A stretch of DNA of 64,000 nt. Source: Ancylobacter sonchi. GTDB taxonomy: Bacteria > Pseudomonadota > Alphaproteobacteria > Rhizobiales > Xanthobacteraceae. The notes under the pieces are model-generated. The model saw only the letters and a program-made list of their open reading frames with translations, was not told the DNA's origin and did no database searches. The DNA lies in assembly GCF_018390695.1 (NCBI RefSeq), contig NZ_JAHBGF010000020.1, forward strand, positions 248,001 to 312,000. The letters are read 5' to 3'. This document shows, piece after piece, positions 25,265 to 33,512 of the stretch (its first letter is position 1; each line of letters starts with the position of its first letter). The position numbers and the translations under genes are program-made.

Positions 25265-27421
25265 ATGCTCGACCGCGTTCAGGATTTTTCGCTCGCAACC
25301 CCAGGCGGGACGCCCCCGGCGCCGCTGCTGCGCGAGGGCGAGAATGTCTGGCGGGTGGAGAGCGCGGCGCGGGCGGCGGTGCTGGTGGACGGCGCTGCCT
25401 ATTTCGGTGCGCTGCGCGCGGCGCTTCTCCAAGCGCAGGACAGCGTGCTCATCGCCGGCTGGGACCTCGACAGCCGCATGCGGCTGGTGGGTCCGAGCGG
25501 CCGCGCCGATGACGGGCTGCCCGAGACGCTGGCGGATTTCCTCACCGCGCTGGTGACGCGCCGGCCGCAGCTGCGCATCCGCTTGCTGCTGTGGGACTAT
25601 TCCATGGTCTTCGCCTTCGAGCGGGAGCTGATGCCGCTCTATTCCTTCCTGTGGAACACCCCGCCGCAGATCGAGATCTGCCTCGACGACGCGCTGCCCT
25701 TCGGCGCCTCGCATCACCAGAAGATCGTGGTGATCGACGACCGCGTCGCCTTCTCCGGCGGGCTCGACCTCACCGGCCGGCGCTGGGACACGTCCGAGCA
25801 TCTGCCGGCGGATGAGCGGCGGGTCGATCCGTCCGGCACCGCCTATGGCGCCTTCCACGACGTGCAGATGCTGGTCGAGGGGCCGGCGGCCGCCGCGCTC
25901 GGCGACCTGCTGCGCGAGCGGTGGCGCCGCGCCGCCTGCGAGCGGCTGGCCCCGCCGCGCGGCGCGCCGGACCGTCCGTCCGCGTCCTCGTCCTGGCCCG
26001 ACGCGGTGAAGCCGGACTTCGAGCATGTCGCGGTCGGCATCGCCCGCACCCTGCCGGCGCATGACCGCGAGCCGAGCGTGCGCGAGGTCGAGGCGCTGTT
26101 CTTCGACATGATCGAGAGCGCCGAGCGGCTGGTCTATGTCGAGAACCAGTTCTTCACATGCCGGCGCACCACCGAGCGGCTGCTCGCCCGCATGCGGGCA
26201 CGTCCACATCTGGAAGCGGTGGTGGTGATGCCGCGGGGCTACCGGTCCTGGTTCGAGCATCGCGCCATGGGCGTCGGCCGCGACCGGGTGATGGGCATGG
26301 TGGTGGAGGCCGGTCTCGCCCATCGCTTGCGCTTCGTCTATCCCGAGGTCGGCCCCGAGGGCGCGGCCGGCCGGGTGATGGTGCATTCCAAGGTGCTGAT
26401 CGTCGACGACCGGCTGATGCGCATCGGCTCGGCCAATCTGTGCAACCGTTCCATGGGCTTCGACAGCGAATGCGACCTGGTGGTGGAAGCGCGCGACGCG
26501 GTGGAGCGGGACGGCATCGCCCGGCTGCGCAACGGGCTTCTCGGCGAGCATCTCGGCCGCAGCCACGAGGAGGTCGGCACCGCGCTGGCGCAAGGCGGGC
26601 TGGCGGCATTGCTGGATGCCCCCTCGCCCGACCGCCGGCTGGCCCCGGTGCCCTATGAGCCGGAAGCCGCCGACCTGCCGCTGCCGATGATCGACGCGCT
26701 CGCCGACCCGATCGAGCCGCTCTACGAGGAATCCGGCATCGCCGTGCCGACCCCGCGCCGCTGGCGCATGCTGCTCGGCGCGCTGGCGGGGCTGGCGGTG
26801 ATCGGCGGTCTCGCGCTGGCCTGGAGCTATTCGCCCTTCGCCGAGCCCGACCGGCTGATACAGGCCTTCGCCCGCCTCGCCGAGGCGCCCTGGGCGCCGC
26901 TGGCGGTGATCGCCGCCTTCGTCGCCGGCGGCTTCATCGCCTTCCCGGTCACCCTGCTCATCGTCGCCACCGTGGCGGTGTTCGACGGCTGGGCCGGCGC
27001 GGTGCTGGCCGGCACCGGGGCGGTGGCCAGCGCGCTCGCCACCTATGCGGTGGGCCGCACGCTGGGCGCGCGGCTGGTGCGACGCTTCATCGGACCGCGT
27101 ATCAACCGCATCCGCCGCCGCCTCGCCAATCGCGGCGTGCTGGCGGTGACCACGGTGCGGCTGGTGCCGGCGGCGCCGTTCAGCTTCGTCAATCTGGTGG
27201 CCGGCGCGGTCGGCATTCCCTTCGCGGAGTATCTCGCCGGCACCGTGCTCGGTCTGATGCCGGGACTGATCGTGATGACGGCGCTTGGCCGGCAGGTGGT
27301 CGATATCCTCGCCGCCCCGTCGCTGGGGGCGGTGGCGCTGCTGGTCGGCTTCCTCGCGCTGTGGATCGTGCTGTCGCTCAGCTTCCAGCTGCTGGTCAAC
27401 CGCCTGCGGCCGGCGGGCTGA
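25265..27421 (+). CDS. phospholipase D-like protein fused to a VTT/DedA membrane domain
   Basis: A 718-residue fusion. The N-terminal half is a PLD-superfamily enzyme with both HKD motifs: His-151/Lys-153/Asp-158 (HHQKIVVIDD) and His-374/Lys-376/Asp-381 (VHSKVLIVDD) followed by IGSANL. The C-terminal part (about 500-715) has four or more hydrophobic segments and a VTT (DedA/SNARE-associated-like) domain with AAPFSFVNLVAGAVGIPF. It probably makes or remodels a phospholipid such as cardiolipin at the membrane. GGAGGGG precedes the ATG at 25265; an ATG at 25247 lacks one. The downstream EEP gene starts 17 bases after the stop. Confidence 0.88.
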   Translation: MLDRVQDFSLATPGGTPPAPLLREGENVWRVESAARAAVLVDGAAYFGALRAALLQAQDSVLIAGWDLDSRMRLVGPSGRADDGLPETLADFLTALVTRRPQLRIRLLLWDYSMVFAFERELMPLYSFLWNTPPQIEICLDDALPFGASHHQKIVVIDDRVAFSGGLDLTGRRWDTSEHLPADERRVDPSGTAYGAFHDVQMLVEGPAAAALGDLLRERWRRAACERLAPPRGAPDRPSASSSWPDAVKPDFEHVAVGIARTLPAHDREPSVREVEALFFDMIESAERLVYVENQFFTCRRTTERLLARMRARPHLEAVVVMPRGYRSWFEHRAMGVGRDRVMGMVVEAGLAHRLRFVYPEVGPEGAAGRVMVHSKVLIVDDRLMRIGSANLCNRSMGFDSECDLVVEARDAVERDGIARLRNGLLGEHLGRSHEEVGTALAQGGLAALLDAPSPDRRLAPVPYEPEAADLPLPMIDALADPIEPLYEESGIAVPTPRRWRMLLGALAGLAVIGGLALAWSYSPFAEPDRLIQAFARLAEAPWAPLAVIAAFVAGGFIAFPVTLLIVATVAVFDGWAGAVLAGTGAVASALATYAVGRTLGARLVRRFIGPRINRIRRRLANRGVLAVTTVRLVPAAPFSFVNLVAGAVGIPFAEYLAGTVLGLMPGLIVMTALGRQVVDILAAPSLGAVALLVGFLALWIVLSLSFQLLVNRLRPAG

Positions 27422-27437
27422 TGGGGCGGCAGGGTCC

Positions 27438-28178
27438 ATGAACGGGATCATCCGGCTGATGAGCTGGAACATCCATGGCGGCATCGGCCCGGACCGGCGC
27501 TTCGACCTCGAACGCATCGCCGCGCTGATCGCCCGCCATCGGCCGGACATTGTCGCCCTGCAGGAGATCGACACCCGCGGGCGCGACGTCGATTGCCTCG
27601 CGCCGCTGCGCGGTCTGCGGGCGGGCTACTTTGCCGAAGCGCGCACCATCGTCGCGCCGGACGGGCATTACGGCCACGCGCTGTTCAGCCGCTGGGAGAC
27701 CGCCGGGGTGGAACTGCACGACCTCTCGGTGAGCCGCCGCGAGCCGCGCTTCGCCATTTCGGCGCGCATCGCCACCGATTTCGGTGCGCTCAACGTGGTG
27801 GCGGTGCATCTCGGCCTCGCCATGGGCGAGCGGCTCGGGCAGGTGCGGACGCTGGCGCGGCTGGGGGCGCGCCGCGGTGAGGAGCCGACGCTGATGCTCG
27901 GTGACTTCAACGACTGGGCGTCGTTCGGCGAGGTGCGCCGGCGGCTGGCGGCGGTGTTCGGCTGGCGCAGTCGCTTGCGCACCTTTCCCGCCCGCCGGCC
28001 GACGCTGCGGCTGGACCGGCTCTACTGCAATGACGGACTGGCGGTGCTGGCCTGCTTCACCGATCCGGAAGCGGCGCGCGCCTCCGATCACCTGCCGGTG
28101 ATCGCCGATGTGCGGCTGACGGGAGCGGGCACCCCCGCGCGGAACCGTGACGCCCCGCCGCACATTGTCCCGCCGTGA
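27438..28178 (+). CDS. endonuclease/exonuclease/phosphatase-family protein
   Basis: A 246-residue EEP-fold enzyme. Canonical residues are seen: LMSWNIHGG (Asn), ALQEID (catalytic Glu), LGDFND (Asp/Asn pair) and the C-terminal SDHLPV (Asp-His). The family includes nucleases and phosphodiesterases acting on phospholipid or inositol-phosphate headgroups; its place next to a PLD-VTT protein favours lipid-related phosphodiester cleavage, by inference. No leader. The start at 27438 follows a G-rich stretch. Its last bases overlap nothing but lie 39 bases before the iron permease start. Confidence 0.85.
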   Translation: MNGIIRLMSWNIHGGIGPDRRFDLERIAALIARHRPDIVALQEIDTRGRDVDCLAPLRGLRAGYFAEARTIVAPDGHYGHALFSRWETAGVELHDLSVSRREPRFAISARIATDFGALNVVAVHLGLAMGERLGQVRTLARLGARRGEEPTLMLGDFNDWASFGEVRRRLAAVFGWRSRLRTFPARRPTLRLDRLYCNDGLAVLACFTDPEAARASDHLPVIADVRLTGAGTPARNRDAPPHIVPP

Positions 28179-28216
28179 GGCGGCCGCTCGCCGCCGATGC
28201 CGGAGGCAAGCCACCC

Positions 28217-28795
28217 ATGCTCGCGAAAACATCGGCCGTTTCTCACCCGAATAGGCCCGAGCCGGGCAAAGCCGGCCGGGATACGCCGAAGCGCTCGGCC
28301 TTCACCCGCTTCGCCCAGAAGGTCTCGCACTGGACCGGCCAGCCGGCGACCTTCATCGGCGCGGTCGGTATCATCGTGCTGTGGGCGGTGACCGGCCCGT
28401 TCGTCGGCTTCAACGACACCTGGCAGCTGATCATCAACACCTCGACCACCATCATCACCTTCCTGATGGTGTTCGTGATCCAGAACAGCCAGAACCGCGA
28501 CACCACGGCGCTGCACATCAAGCTCGACGAGCTGATTTCCCGCCTCGAGGGGCCGCGCGAGAAGCTGATGGACCTCGAGGAGCTGGACGAGGAGGAACTG
28601 GAGCGCATCCGGGCCGAGTTCGAGCAGCGGGCCTGCCGCAGTCGCGCGTCTAGGGACGAGGGCAGCGCCGCCGCCGGCAAGGCGGGAGATGGCGAGGAAG
28701 TGGTAAAAAAGGACGCTCGCAAATCGCCGGTGCGGCGGAGGGTGGCGAAGCCGGCGGGCGCCGGCGCCACCCGCATTCCGGGCCGGCAGGCCTGA
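28217..28795 (+). CDS. low-affinity iron permease-family membrane protein
   Basis: A 192-residue inner-membrane protein. Two hydrophobic segments are evident: FIGAVGIIVLWAVTG and the following IINTSTTIITFLMVFVIQ, ending in the family signature NSQNRDTTALHIKLDELI. This matches the family named for fungal Fet4, although iron transport by the short bacterial form is not established. The C-terminal 60 residues are charged and Lys/Arg/Ala-rich. I start at 28217, where GGAGG precedes the ATG, and not at a GTG 42 bases upstream. It is the last plus-strand gene of the PLD group. Confidence 0.85.
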   Translation: MLAKTSAVSHPNRPEPGKAGRDTPKRSAFTRFAQKVSHWTGQPATFIGAVGIIVLWAVTGPFVGFNDTWQLIINTSTTIITFLMVFVIQNSQNRDTTALHIKLDELISRLEGPREKLMDLEELDEEELERIRAEFEQRACRSRASRDEGSAAAGKAGDGEEVVKKDARKSPVRRRVAKPAGAGATRIPGRQA

Positions 28796-28807
28796 TGCCC
28801 GCCGGCC
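28781..28807. terminator. hairpin between convergent genes
   Basis: GGCCGGC (28781-28787) pairs with GCCGGCC (28801-28807) around the iron permease stop codon. There is no T-run, so it is a weak candidate terminator or message-stabilising hairpin for the convergent genes. Confidence 0.3.
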
Positions 28808-28828
28808 ATGGCGGCAAGGTGGTGAGGC

Positions 28829-29122
28829 TCAGGCGATGAAGCGCGTGCGCTCGGTGCGCTCGGCCGCCCGGGTGGCGAGCGGCGAGAACCGCCAGCCGAT
28901 CAGTTCGCAGGTGACGAGCCGGCCCTGGTCGTCGCGGACCTCCACCGGCTTCATCTTGCCCTCCCGCTTCATTTCCAGCGCGCGGTCGACGGCGTCGGGA
29001 ATCGAGGAGAAACGCAGCCGCTTCATCGGCTGGAGCGGGTCGTCGGCATAGGAGCCGGTGAAATACAGCGTGTAGGGGGTGGGGGTCTGAGGGGTGGGGC
29101 TGTTCGGGGGTATGGTCGACAT
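28829..29122 (-). CDS. small hypothetical protein
   Basis: A 97-residue protein with a Pro/Thr-rich N-terminus (PPNSPTPQTPTPY) followed by a compact mixed domain: TLYFTGSYADDP, SIPDAVDRALEMKREGK and VTCELIGWRFSPLA. No family is recognised; no leader or membrane segment. The ATG at 29122 follows GGAGG at nine bases, better than longer in-frame starts upstream. The long purine run on the opposite strand simply encodes the Pro/Thr stretch. It stands alone, convergent with the iron permease gene. Confidence 0.65.
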   Translation of the reverse strand: MSTIPPNSPTPQTPTPYTLYFTGSYADDPLQPMKRLRFSSIPDAVDRALEMKREGKMKPVEVRDDQGRLVTCELIGWRFSPLATRAAERTERTRFIA

Positions 29123-29567
29123 ATCGGCGATCCTCCATTGATGCTCGCCTGTCCCGCGACAGGCGATATCGCCGCTTCGTGCGTCCCGCAGGCCTCGAAC
29201 CGCCCACATGCCTACGACCCGCGATCGTCGAGATGCGAGGTCGCCGGAGGCGGGTAAGAAGTGATTCGGTCCGCGGGGATCGCCGCGAAGCTCAATTAAG
29301 GACGCGAAAAGAAACCAGATTGCCGGGCGCGTCAATCGACAAATTAGCGAGCACGAGTGGAACCTTTTGCCGGCGGCGGTTTTGTGCCGCACATATTACC
29401 GTCGTGCAAACATTGATTTGATTTATTGGGAATACAGTCTGTCATAATTCTGAAACGATTACATTTCGACTTGTTGCAACTGCGAAGGCGGCATTCGCAC
29501 CAGCCGTAACGCATTGGATTTCCACCCGTCCGCGCGCCAAACGCAAAAGCGACACTGGCCGGCGGGA
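29123..29567. other. AT-richer intergenic region, 445 bases
   Basis: This stretch lies upstream of the small hypothetical gene and downstream of the universal stress gene. It is noticeably AT-richer than its surroundings, especially 29390-29480. I see no gene, tRNA or terminator with a T-run. It may carry the promoter of the 28829-29122 gene or an unannotated small RNA; nothing in the sequence decides. Confidence 0.4.
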
Positions 29568-30497
29568 TCAGGCGGCCGGCTCCGGAGCCGGCCCCTTCGG
29601 CACCACGAGGATGTCGCAGGGCACCTCGGCGAGGATCGAGGTGTCGGTGCTGCCGGCGAGTAGCCGGTGCAGGAAGCTCTTCTCGCCGCTGCCGATCACC
29701 ACGAGATCGATGTCGCGCGCCTCGACATGCGCGGTGAGCACGGCCGGAGGGCTGCCGGGCTCCAGCACCACCTCCAGCCGGTCGCCCGACAGCGGCGTGC
29801 CGGCGAGGAAGGCCTCCGCCTCCTTCGCTGCCACCGCGCGGTATTCCTCCTCATAAGTGGCGCGGTCGGCGGTCATCCCGGCGAAGGGCGGATCATAGGC
29901 GTGCAGCAGCGCCAGCCGGGAGGTGGGAAACCAGTCGGCGGCGGTGAGCAGCGGCGCCGCCGAGCCGTCGCTGAAGTCGCTGGCGACCACGACGCGCAGA
30001 TAGGCGCCGCGCGGCCGCTCGCGCACGATCAGCAGCGGCAGGCGGGCCTCGTGCACCAGCGCGGCGACGCTGCGCCCGAGGGTGCGCCGGCCGAGCAGCT
30101 CGTCGCGGGCGACGCCGGTGACGACAAGCCCGGCGTCGCGGGCCCGCGCGATGCCGCTTACCACCGCCTCGCACTCGCCGGTGCCGACCAGCACCTCGAT
30201 GCCGTCGCCGGCCTCGCCGAGCCGGCGCCGCACCCGCAGGGCGTCGAGGCCGGGCAGGGCCGAGCCCTCGGGGGCGGTCGGCAGCGCGCCGGAGGTCCAG
30301 TGGCCGGTGTCGGCCGGCTCGATGGCATGCACGGCGATCAATTCGGCGTGCCATTGCCCGGCGAGCTGCCGGGCGCGGTCGAGCGCCCGGTCGCAGCGCG
30401 GGCTCAGATCGGTGGCGAGCAGCAGCCGGCTGGGCGTCGCGGCGGTGGTGGGCAGCGTGGCTTCCATCTTCGTCGGCTCTCCGGGGGAAGTCGTCAT
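29568..30497 (-). CDS. tandem universal stress protein
   Basis: A 309-residue cytosolic protein made of two UspA domains (about residues 20-160 and 165-300). Each begins with a hydrophobic strand and DLS/DFSD element (LLLATDLSPRCDRAL; VVVASDFSDGSA) and ends with the ATP-binding pattern G-x2-G-x9-GS/T, clearest in GSGEKSFLHRLLAGSTDT. The first domain has a degenerate version (GVARDELLGRRTLGRSV), so perhaps only the second binds nucleotide. It starts four bases after the end of the P-type ATPase gene and is co-transcribed with it, suggesting an ion- or energy-stress role. Confidence 0.9.
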   Translation of the reverse strand: MTTSPGEPTKMEATLPTTAATPSRLLLATDLSPRCDRALDRARQLAGQWHAELIAVHAIEPADTGHWTSGALPTAPEGSALPGLDALRVRRRLGEAGDGIEVLVGTGECEAVVSGIARARDAGLVVTGVARDELLGRRTLGRSVAALVHEARLPLLIVRERPRGAYLRVVVASDFSDGSAAPLLTAADWFPTSRLALLHAYDPPFAGMTADRATYEEEYRAVAAKEAEAFLAGTPLSGDRLEVVLEPGSPPAVLTAHVEARDIDLVVIGSGEKSFLHRLLAGSTDTSILAEVPCDILVVPKGPAPEPAA

Positions 30498-30500
30498 GGA

Positions 30501-33263
30501 TCAGATCTTCTCGGCGGCGAACAGGCCGAGCCGGCGCAGCACCAGCTTCTCGATCTCCAGCACGACCATCAGCGCCACGCCGACGCCGACGATCAGGAAG
30601 CCGTCGGCCAGCGACACCGGGCGGGTGAGGAAAATCTCCTGCAGGAGCGGCAGATAGGTGAAGGCGAACTGCGCCACCACCACGGCGGCGAGCGCGGCGA
30701 TCACCGCCCTGGTGCCGACCACGCCGGTGAGGGTCAGCGAGCTGCCGCGAATGTAGCGTACGTTGAACAGGTAGAAGATTTCCATCACCACGATGGCGTT
30801 GACCACGATGGTGCGTGCCATTTCGACATCGTCGCCGCGCGCCAGCGACCATTCGAACAGCCCCAGCGCCACCACGAGGAACAGCAGCGACACGAAGACG
30901 ATCCGCCACAGCATGAAGGGCGAGAGCAACCCGGCGCCCGGCGGGCGCGGCGGGCGCTTCATGATGCCGGGCTCGGTCGGCTCGAAGGCCAGCGCCAGCC
31001 CGAGCGTCGCCGACAGCACGAGGTTGATCCACAGGATCTGCGCCGGCGACATCGGCATGGTCAGCCCGGCAAGGATCGCGACGATGACGCACAATACCTC
31101 GCCGCCATTGGTCGGCAGCGTCCAGGCGATCATCTTGCGGATATTGTCGTAGACCGTGCGGCCCTCGCGCACCGCCGCGACGATGGAGGCGAAATTGTCG
31201 TCGACCAACACGATCTCGGCGGCCTGCTTGGCGGCCTCCGTGCCCTTGCGGCCCATGGCGATGCCGACATCGGCCTGCCGCAGCGAGGGCGCATCGTTCA
31301 CCCCGTCGCCGGTCATCGCCACCACAGCGCCGGTCGATTGCAGCGCGCGCACGATGCGCAGCTTGTTCTCCGGGCTGGTGCGGGCGAACACCGAGGTGCG
31401 CCGGGCGATGTCGACGAGTTCCTCGTCATCCGCTGCGTCGACCTCGGCGCCGGTGACCGTCAGCGGGTTCTCGGCGATGCCGAGCTGGCGGGCGATCGTC
31501 GCCGCGGTGGCGGCGTGGTCGCCGGTGATCATTTTCACGCCGATGCCGGCGGTGCGGCACTCCTCGATGGCGGCGACCGCCTCCGGGCGCGGCGGGTCGA
31601 TGAAGCCGACGAGGCCGAGGAAGTCGAAACCCTCCTGCACATCGTCGAAGGAGAGCCGCTCCGGCAGCTGCGCCACGCGCTTGGCCGCGAAGCCGAGCAC
31701 GCGCTCGCCATGGCCGGCGGCCGCCTCGACATGCGCGCCCCACCGCGCCGGGTCGGCGCCGCAGAGCGGCAGCAGCGCCTCGGGCGCGCCCTTGATGAAG
31801 ATCGCCGTCTCGCCGCCCGGCCCCTCATGCGCGGTCGCCATGAAGCGGTAGGCGGCGTCGAAGGGGATCTCGTCGCGCCGCACCCAGGCCCCACGCTCGG
31901 CCGCCGGGTCGAGCCCGGCCTTCACCGCCAGCGCCACCAGCGCACCTTCCATCGGATCGCCCTCGACGCTCCAGTGACCGGCCTCGTGGCGCAGCTGCGC
32001 GTCGTTGCACAACAGGCCGGCGCGCACCAGCGGCAGTGCGGCAGCCATTGCCGGGTCGCCGGTCGCCGCGCCCGTCACCCAGGCGATGGCGCCTTCCGGC
32101 CGGTAGCCGCCGCCTTCCACCTCGATCTCGCCACCGGGCACGAACAGCCGGCGGGCGGTCATCTCGTTGCGGGTGAGGGTGCCGGTCTTGTCGGAGCAGA
32201 TCACCGATGTCGCGCCCAGCGTCTCCACCGCCGGCAGCAGGCGGATCACCGCATTGCGCGCCGCCATGCGGCGCACGCCGATGGCCAGCGTGATGGTGAT
32301 CACCGCCGGCAGCCCTTCCGGCACCACGCCGACCGCCAGCGCCACCACGGCGATCAGTGCGTCCGCCCAGTCATAGTTGCGGAAGGCGACGGCGAAGACG
32401 AACAGCAGCGCCGCGCCGCCGAAGGCGACCCAGGTGAAGCGCCGCGCGAAGCCGTCGATCTGGCGCAGCAGCGGCGTCGCCATAGGCTCGACCTCGGCCA
32501 TCAGCTTGCCGATGCGGCCGATCTCGGTGTGAGTGCCGGTTGCCACCACCACGGCGGCGCCCTGGCCGGCGGCCACCGTGGTGCCGGAAAACGCCATGGA
32601 GTGGCGGTCGCCCAGCGGCGCGGCGTGCGGCGCGGCCTCCTCGTGCTTCTCGGCGGTGATGGATTCGCCGGTGAGCGCCGATTCGTCGATGCGCATGCCA
32701 CGCGCGCGCATCAGCCGGGCATCGGCGGGCACGCGATCGCCGGCCTCGATGACGATGACGTCGCCGGGCACCAGCTCATGCGCGCCGATGCTGGTGCGCT
32801 GCCCGTCGCGGATGACGTTGGCATGCGGGGAGATCATCTCGCGGATGGCGCGCAGCGCCTCCTCCGCCTTGCCCTCCTGCACATAGCCGATGATCGCGTT
32901 GGCCAGCACCACCGCCAGGATCACCCCGGCGTCGATGCCGTGGCCGATCAGCGAGGCCGCCAGCGCGCCGGCCAGCAGGAAATAGATCAGCATGTTGTTG
33001 AACTGCGCCAGGAAGCGCAGCAGCGGGTGCCGGCGCGGCGGCTCGGGCAGGCGGTTGGGTCCGTGGCGGGCGAGGCGGGCGCTCGCCTCGGCGGCGGTGA
33101 GGCCCTCGGCGCCGACGCCGAGATGGCGGGCGACCTCGCGATGCGGCAGCGCATGCCAGAAGGGATGGGCGGTACCGGCGGAGGGGGCGGTTGCGGGAGA
33201 GCTGGCGGTCCGGGGTATCTCGGCTTCGTTCGACGCGACCGGTTCCGCCATCTGCTCCGCCAT
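30501..33263 (-). CDS. P2-type cation-transporting ATPase
   Basis: A 920-residue P-type ATPase with about ten membrane segments. Seen: cation-ATPase N-domain, actuator TGES at 198-201, helix-4 PEGLP at 315-319, phosphorylation site Asp-358 in SDKTGTLT, and the hinge TGDGVNDAPSL. It resembles Ca/Mg/Na-type pumps. In the helix-6 region the calcium-pump wording NLVTD is NLVLS (ILWINLVLSATLG), so a key acidic ligand is missing and the ion may not be calcium. A 40-residue Ala/Thr/Pro-rich N-terminal extension precedes the domain. It is the first gene before the universal stress protein. Confidence 0.92.
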   Translation of the reverse strand: MAEQMAEPVASNEAEIPRTASSPATAPSAGTAHPFWHALPHREVARHLGVGAEGLTAAEASARLARHGPNRLPEPPRRHPLLRFLAQFNNMLIYFLLAGALAASLIGHGIDAGVILAVVLANAIIGYVQEGKAEEALRAIREMISPHANVIRDGQRTSIGAHELVPGDVIVIEAGDRVPADARLMRARGMRIDESALTGESITAEKHEEAAPHAAPLGDRHSMAFSGTTVAAGQGAAVVVATGTHTEIGRIGKLMAEVEPMATPLLRQIDGFARRFTWVAFGGAALLFVFAVAFRNYDWADALIAVVALAVGVVPEGLPAVITITLAIGVRRMAARNAVIRLLPAVETLGATSVICSDKTGTLTRNEMTARRLFVPGGEIEVEGGGYRPEGAIAWVTGAATGDPAMAAALPLVRAGLLCNDAQLRHEAGHWSVEGDPMEGALVALAVKAGLDPAAERGAWVRRDEIPFDAAYRFMATAHEGPGGETAIFIKGAPEALLPLCGADPARWGAHVEAAAGHGERVLGFAAKRVAQLPERLSFDDVQEGFDFLGLVGFIDPPRPEAVAAIEECRTAGIGVKMITGDHAATAATIARQLGIAENPLTVTGAEVDAADDEELVDIARRTSVFARTSPENKLRIVRALQSTGAVVAMTGDGVNDAPSLRQADVGIAMGRKGTEAAKQAAEIVLVDDNFASIVAAVREGRTVYDNIRKMIAWTLPTNGGEVLCVIVAILAGLTMPMSPAQILWINLVLSATLGLALAFEPTEPGIMKRPPRPPGAGLLSPFMLWRIVFVSLLFLVVALGLFEWSLARGDDVEMARTIVVNAIVVMEIFYLFNVRYIRGSSLTLTGVVGTRAVIAALAAVVVAQFAFTYLPLLQEIFLTRPVSLADGFLIVGVGVALMVVLEIEKLVLRRLGLFAAEKI

Positions 33264-33512
33264 GCCGCGTGCCTCCGTTTCACCTCTTCACCCCAGCCTA
33301 CCGCCGGGATGGCGAGCGGCAAGCTACCCTTTGGGCAGGTGCGTCTCGTCATGTTTTTCCCGTAGGCGGGATGACAATTTCGTCAGGCGGCGCTGTTCTC
33401 GCCCGGCCTCTATCCCCTTGCGGGATCGGCCAGACTTTGGAAAAGGAAAGCCGCGTGTCGCGGCGCGACGGCAGGCCGGGTCCCGGCTGCCGGCCGGCGG
33501 CCGGAGTGAATG

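Noticed and set aside
25226-27574. A 782-codon minus-strand frame opposite the PLD-VTT gene
   Set aside because: It mirrors a gene with intact HKD motifs and has no domain of its own; composition is typical of an antisense shadow.
29060-29112. G-rich run that looks like a simple repeat
   Set aside because: It lies inside a supported small gene and encodes its Pro/Thr-rich N-terminus on the minus strand.
29667-33365. A 1232-codon open frame on the plus strand across the stress-protein and ATPase genes
   Set aside because: It is antisense to two well-supported genes, has His/Arg/Gly/Gln-rich low-complexity composition and no recognisable domain; long antisense frames are expected in such GC-rich DNA.
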